Below, piece after piece: positions 60,884 through 64,000 of a stretch of DNA of 64,000 nucleotides (positions within the stretch are counted from its first letter, which is position 1; every line of letters begins with the position of its first letter). Location: the NCBI GenBank assembly GCA_050288165.1, contig JBNKDG010000003.1, positions 1 to 64,000 of the forward strand, given 5' to 3'. The DNA comes from JAPHTQ01 sp050288165 (GTDB lineage: Bacteria > Pseudomonadota > Gammaproteobacteria > Thiohalomonadales > Thiohalomonadaceae). The position numbers were made by a program, and so were the translations under genes. The notes under the pieces are model-generated. The model saw only the letters and a list, made by a program, of their open reading frames with translations. It did no database searches and was not told where the DNA came from.

Positions 60884-62362
60884 TCAGGGGTTGAGCAGGG
60901 ATCGGAGATGGGGCAACAGGTCGGAAGCGAGCAGGCCTCGTTCGCCTTCACTTGCAGCAACATCACCTGCCGCCGCATGTACCACCACACCGAGGCGAGC
61001 CGCCTGGCGAAGTCCCATCCCCTGGGCAACCAGCGCGGCAATCACCCCGGTCAGCAGATCACCCATACCGCCACAGGCCATGCCGGGGTTGCCATCGCTG
61101 CAGAGGGCGATCTCGCCGTCACCGGCAAGCACCAGTGAACCGCAGCCTTTCAGCACGACGACGCCGCCGTAACTCGCTTCCAGTGAGGCCACGGCGTTAA
61201 AGCGATCCTGCTGGATTTCAGCGGTGGAACAACCCAGCATCCGCGCCGCCTCGCCGGGATGAGGGGTAAGCACCCACTTATCGTGGCGCATGGGATCGGT
61301 CGCCAGCAGATTGAGGGCATCCGCATCCAGCACCAGCGGCAGGCGGCTCTCCAGGATCACCGCCATCATCGCCCTGCCCCATTCGCTGCTACCCAGACCA
61401 GGGCCGATCGCCACCACATTGGCACGTCGCAACAGGACACGTAACTGGGCCGGGGTTTCCACACCGTGGCACATCAACTCGGGGCGTGCCGCGGTAATGG
61501 CCGACACATTCGCTTCGCGGGTCGCCAGGGTCACCAGTCCGGCGCCGCAACGTGCGGCGGCTTCACCGGCCAGACGTACTGCGCCGCCCATACCGTGATC
61601 GCCACCGACGATCAGCACATGACCATGATGCCCCTTGTGGCTGTTTCGCTGCCGGCGGGGAATTGCACTTACCAATGCGTGGTAGTCAATACGTTTTGCT
61701 GCCGGTGTCAGATGGCCGTAGACCTCGGCGGGAACATGCAGATCGGAAAAATAGAGCTGGCCGCAATAATCCGGACCATCGGCGGTGAAGAGTCCGCGCT
61801 TGAGACCGATGAAACTCACCGTCAAATCGGCGCGCACCGCGGCGCCCATTACCCGTCCGGTATCGGCAGAGAGGCCAGAAGGAATATCCACCGCCACCAC
61901 CGGCGAACCGATTTCGTTCACCGCCTCGATGGCTTCGCGCCAAACCCCGCTCACCTCACCATCCAGACCGGTACCGAGCATCGCATCGACGATCAGATCG
62001 AAACCGTCGAGACGCTGGCCGTCGTAATTGATCATGGAGACCGACGCCGCCACCGCATCATCGAAGGCGTGGCGGGCATCGCCCTGAAGTTTTTCCGGCT
62101 CAACCAGTTGGTGCAGTTCCACCTCCAGACCGGCAAGCCTTGCCAGTCGCGCCACCACATAACCATCGCCGCCGTTGTTACCGCCACCACAGAGTACGGC
62201 GATACTACGCACCCGAGGCCAGCGCTTGCGCAACTGCTCGAAGACGGCCTGTCCCGCCGTGGTCATCAGTGAGTAACCCGCGATGCCGTAGTAGTCGATG
62301 GCAAGGCGGTCGAGCTCGCGTACCTGCTCCGCGCGATAGAGATTATGGGGTAGTCCTTTCAT
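60884..62362 (-). CDS. Bifunctional NAD(P)H-hydrate epimerase / ADP-dependent dehydratase
   Basis: Repairs hydrated NADH and NADPH. It has 492 residues from the ATG at 62362 (MKGLPHNLYRAEQVREL). The N-terminal epimerase domain (residues 1-215) has LCGGGNNGGDGYVVARL and VVAVDIPSGLSADTGRV. The C-terminal dehydratase domain has GHVLIVGGDHGMGGAVRLAG, LVLDADALNLLA, VLTPHPGEAARMLG and DGNPGMACGGMGDLLTGVIA. This is the YjeF/NnrD-NnrE fusion. It is divergent from queG with only 18 bases between the two starts. Confidence 0.96.
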   Translation of the reverse strand: MKGLPHNLYRAEQVRELDRLAIDYYGIAGYSLMTTAGQAVFEQLRKRWPRVRSIAVLCGGGNNGGDGYVVARLARLAGLEVELHQLVEPEKLQGDARHAFDDAVAASVSMINYDGQRLDGFDLIVDAMLGTGLDGEVSGVWREAIEAVNEIGSPVVAVDIPSGLSADTGRVMGAAVRADLTVSFIGLKRGLFTADGPDYCGQLYFSDLHVPAEVYGHLTPAAKRIDYHALVSAIPRRQRNSHKGHHGHVLIVGGDHGMGGAVRLAGEAAARCGAGLVTLATREANVSAITAARPELMCHGVETPAQLRVLLRRANVVAIGPGLGSSEWGRAMMAVILESRLPLVLDADALNLLATDPMRHDKWVLTPHPGEAARMLGCSTAEIQQDRFNAVASLEASYGGVVVLKGCGSLVLAGDGEIALCSDGNPGMACGGMGDLLTGVIAALVAQGMGLRQAARLGVVVHAAAGDVAASEGERGLLASDLLPHLRSLLNP

Positions 62363-62380
62363 GGGCGTATCATAGCGGCT

Positions 62381-63454
62381 ATGTCGCAGACACAGAAACA
62401 CTTTAACGCCACAAAACTGCTACAGCAGATCCGCAGTTGGAGCGAGCAACTGGGCTTTCAGCAGATCGGTATCAGCGGTATCGAACTGGGTGATGCAGAA
62501 GCAGAATTAAACCGATGGCTGGCCAGCGGCTTTCATGGCGAAATGGATTACATGGCGCAACACGGGAGCAAACGCAGCCGACCCGATGAACTGGAACCGG
62601 GTACCCTCAGTATAATCTGCGCCCGCATGGATTACCTGCCCGATTGCACCGAGGCGTGGTCAGTACTGAATAATCCACAACGGGGTTACGTCTCACGTTA
62701 TGCCCTTGGCCGTGACTACCACAAACTGTTGCGCAAACGCTTACAGCAATTGGCCGATCACATCAGCAAAGAGATCGGTGACTTCGGTTACCGGGTCTTC
62801 GTCGACAGCGCACCAGTGCTGGAGAAACCGCTCGCACAGCAAGCGGGACTTGGCTGGATCGGCAAACACAGCAATCTGATTCACAAGCAACAGGGGTCAT
62901 GGTTTTTTCTCGGTGAGATCTACACCGATCTGGCACTTCCGGCCGACGAACCGGCATCCAATCACTGCGGCACCTGCCACGCCTGTATCGATGTCTGCCC
63001 TACCACCGCCATCGTGAAACCCTATGTGGTCGATGCACAGCGTTGTATCTCTTATCTCACCATCGAACATCCCGGTAGCATTCCCGAAACCCTACGCCCG
63101 TTGATCGGCAATCGCATCTACGGCTGTGACGACTGCCAACTGGTCTGCCCCTGGAACCGATTTGCCCGTTTCACGACCGAAGCCGACTTTCTGCCACGTC
63201 ACGGCCTTGATGCCCCAAGCCTGCTGGAACTATTCAACTGGGATGAGGAGACTTTCCTGCGTAACACCGAAGGCTCGGCAATACGGCGCATCGGCTACCA
63301 ACGCTGGCTACGCAACTGTGCTGTGGCACTGGGCAATGCCCCGCATCACGAGGAGATCATGTCAGCACTGCAAAGACATACCGAACACCCGTCGGAACTG
63401 GTGCGGGAACACGTACGCTGGGCGCTAGCACAACAACAGGCCAAACAGGATTAA
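62381..63454 (+). CDS. queG: Epoxyqueuosine reductase QueG
   Basis: Cobalamin and iron-sulfur enzyme for the last step of queuosine synthesis. It has 357 residues. The N-terminal domain has KLLRKRLQQLADHI and RVFVDSAPVLEKPLAQQAGL. Two 4Fe-4S motifs are CGTCHACIDVCPTTAI and CDDCQLVCPWNRF. A C-terminal HEAT-like region follows. The start is 18 bases from the divergent nnr start. The PfkB gene begins 3 bases after its stop. Confidence 0.96.
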   Translation: MSQTQKHFNATKLLQQIRSWSEQLGFQQIGISGIELGDAEAELNRWLASGFHGEMDYMAQHGSKRSRPDELEPGTLSIICARMDYLPDCTEAWSVLNNPQRGYVSRYALGRDYHKLLRKRLQQLADHISKEIGDFGYRVFVDSAPVLEKPLAQQAGLGWIGKHSNLIHKQQGSWFFLGEIYTDLALPADEPASNHCGTCHACIDVCPTTAIVKPYVVDAQRCISYLTIEHPGSIPETLRPLIGNRIYGCDDCQLVCPWNRFARFTTEADFLPRHGLDAPSLLELFNWDEETFLRNTEGSAIRRIGYQRWLRNCAVALGNAPHHEEIMSALQRHTEHPSELVREHVRWALAQQQAKQD

Positions 63455-63457
63455 GCC

Positions 63458-64000
63458 ATGGCGCGAATCTTAGTCATCGGTAACGCCACCCTTGATATCG
63501 TTAACAGTGTTGACAGCTATCCCCACGAAGATCAGGAAATCCGCGCCACGGAACAGCAGATTAGCCGCGGCGGCAATGCCGCCAACACCGCAGTGGTCCT
63601 GAGCCAGTTGGGTCATCAATGCAGTTGGGCCGGTAGCCTCGCCGATGAACCAGATGGCAATCTGATCCGTGAAGACCTGCTCATGCACAGTGTGCTGCTC
63701 GACCATGTCCACAGCGTCACCAATGGCAAGGTGCCTACCTCCTATATCGTGCTCAGCCGCGACACCGGCAGCCGTACCATCGTCCACTACCGCGACCTGC
63801 CGGAATACCCGGCAGAGGCCTTCGATGCAATTGACCTTAACAACTTCGACTGGCTGCACTTCGAGGGGCGCAATGTGACTGCCCTGAAATCCATGCTGGA
63901 ACGAAGCAAAACAGCAGCGCCACAGTTGCCAATATCTATCGAAGTGGAAAAGGAACGTCCGGGGATGGATGAACTCATGCCGTTTGCCGACCTGCTGCTC
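63458..64000 (+). CDS. PfkB-family carbohydrate kinase (C-terminus beyond window)
   Basis: The first 181 residues are visible. ILVIGNATLDIVNSVDSYP and ISRGGNAANTAVVLSQLGH match the N-terminal PfkB signature (the G-G-N-x-x-N sugar-binding motif). PTSYIVLSRDTGSRTIVHYR is typical of ketohexokinase- and ribokinase-like members. The catalytic DTxGAGD loop lies beyond the edge. The sugar substrate cannot be told. It follows queG by 3 bases and is probably co-transcribed. Confidence 0.85.
   Translation, partial: MARILVIGNATLDIVNSVDSYPHEDQEIRATEQQISRGGNAANTAVVLSQLGHQCSWAGSLADEPDGNLIREDLLMHSVLLDHVHSVTNGKVPTSYIVLSRDTGSRTIVHYRDLPEYPAEAFDAIDLNNFDWLHFEGRNVTALKSMLERSKTAAPQLPISIEVEKERPGMDELMPFADLLL

Overview
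The window is chromosomal DNA of a gammaproteobacterium. The run queG / nnrDE-tsaE-amiC-mutL-miaA-hfq-hflX-hflK-hflC-(DUF2065)-(hisZ)-purA ... rnr-rlmB ... rpsF-rpsR-rplI-dnaB follows the order known from Escherichia and Pseudomonas, and rpsP-rimM-trmD-rplS, ogt-xerD-dsbC and PilZ-radA neighbourhoods also fit. An AddAB-like repair pair next to mutS/sixA, a short-form HisG regulator (HisZ) and fairly high GC suggest an environmental, Chromatiales-like lineage, but genus cannot be read from the sequence.

Layout. (1) 1-9550, minus strand: a two-partner secretion operon, tpsB then a giant TpsA adhesin that runs off the left edge and is at least 2,591 codons long. An AraC-type regulator (9710-10747) lies just upstream. 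(2) About 11,000-13,240: a scar of a mobile or conjugative element, with a palindromic repeat, a small lytic transglycosylase, an OmpA-like lipoprotein, a 17-codon gene stub and an integrase pseudogene with an internal stop and a missing C-terminus. (3) 13,421-23,366, plus strand: mutS, sixA and an AddB/AddA-like nuclease-helicase pair. (4) 23,374-31,850, minus strand: dsbC, xerD, ogt, a TPR protein, the rplS-trmD-rimM-rpsP operon, ffh and an MBL-fold phosphodiesterase. (5) 32,160-35,483, plus strand: a CcsA-like membrane protein, a CorB-like protein, a double-FHA protein and a PilZ protein. (6) 35,490-45,581, minus strand: radA, small genes, alr, dnaB, the rplI/rpsR/rpsF ribosomal cluster, rlmB and rnr. 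(7) tRNA-Leu(CAG), followed by a lower-GC accessory pair: an LpxR-like outer-membrane protein and a secreted Ig-like protein. (8) 49,572-62,362, minus strand: the purA-to-nnrDE cluster. (9) queG and the start of a PfkB-family kinase on the plus strand at the right edge.

Most of the window is core housekeeping: mismatch repair, translation, RNA modification, replication and membrane quality control. The unusual material is the adhesin operon with its nested YDG repeats and a REP-like palindrome read through in its signal peptide; two copies of a 144-bp hairpin element placed directly after ffh and rplI; a strong terminator lying inside the first codons of the TPR gene; a likely S6:S18 autoregulatory leader on rpsF; and the accessory cassette beside tRNA-Leu. 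I did not find a clearly new multi-gene system. The 144-bp repeat family and the Ig-like protein with a cysteine-flanked His/Asp-rich loop are the most open items.
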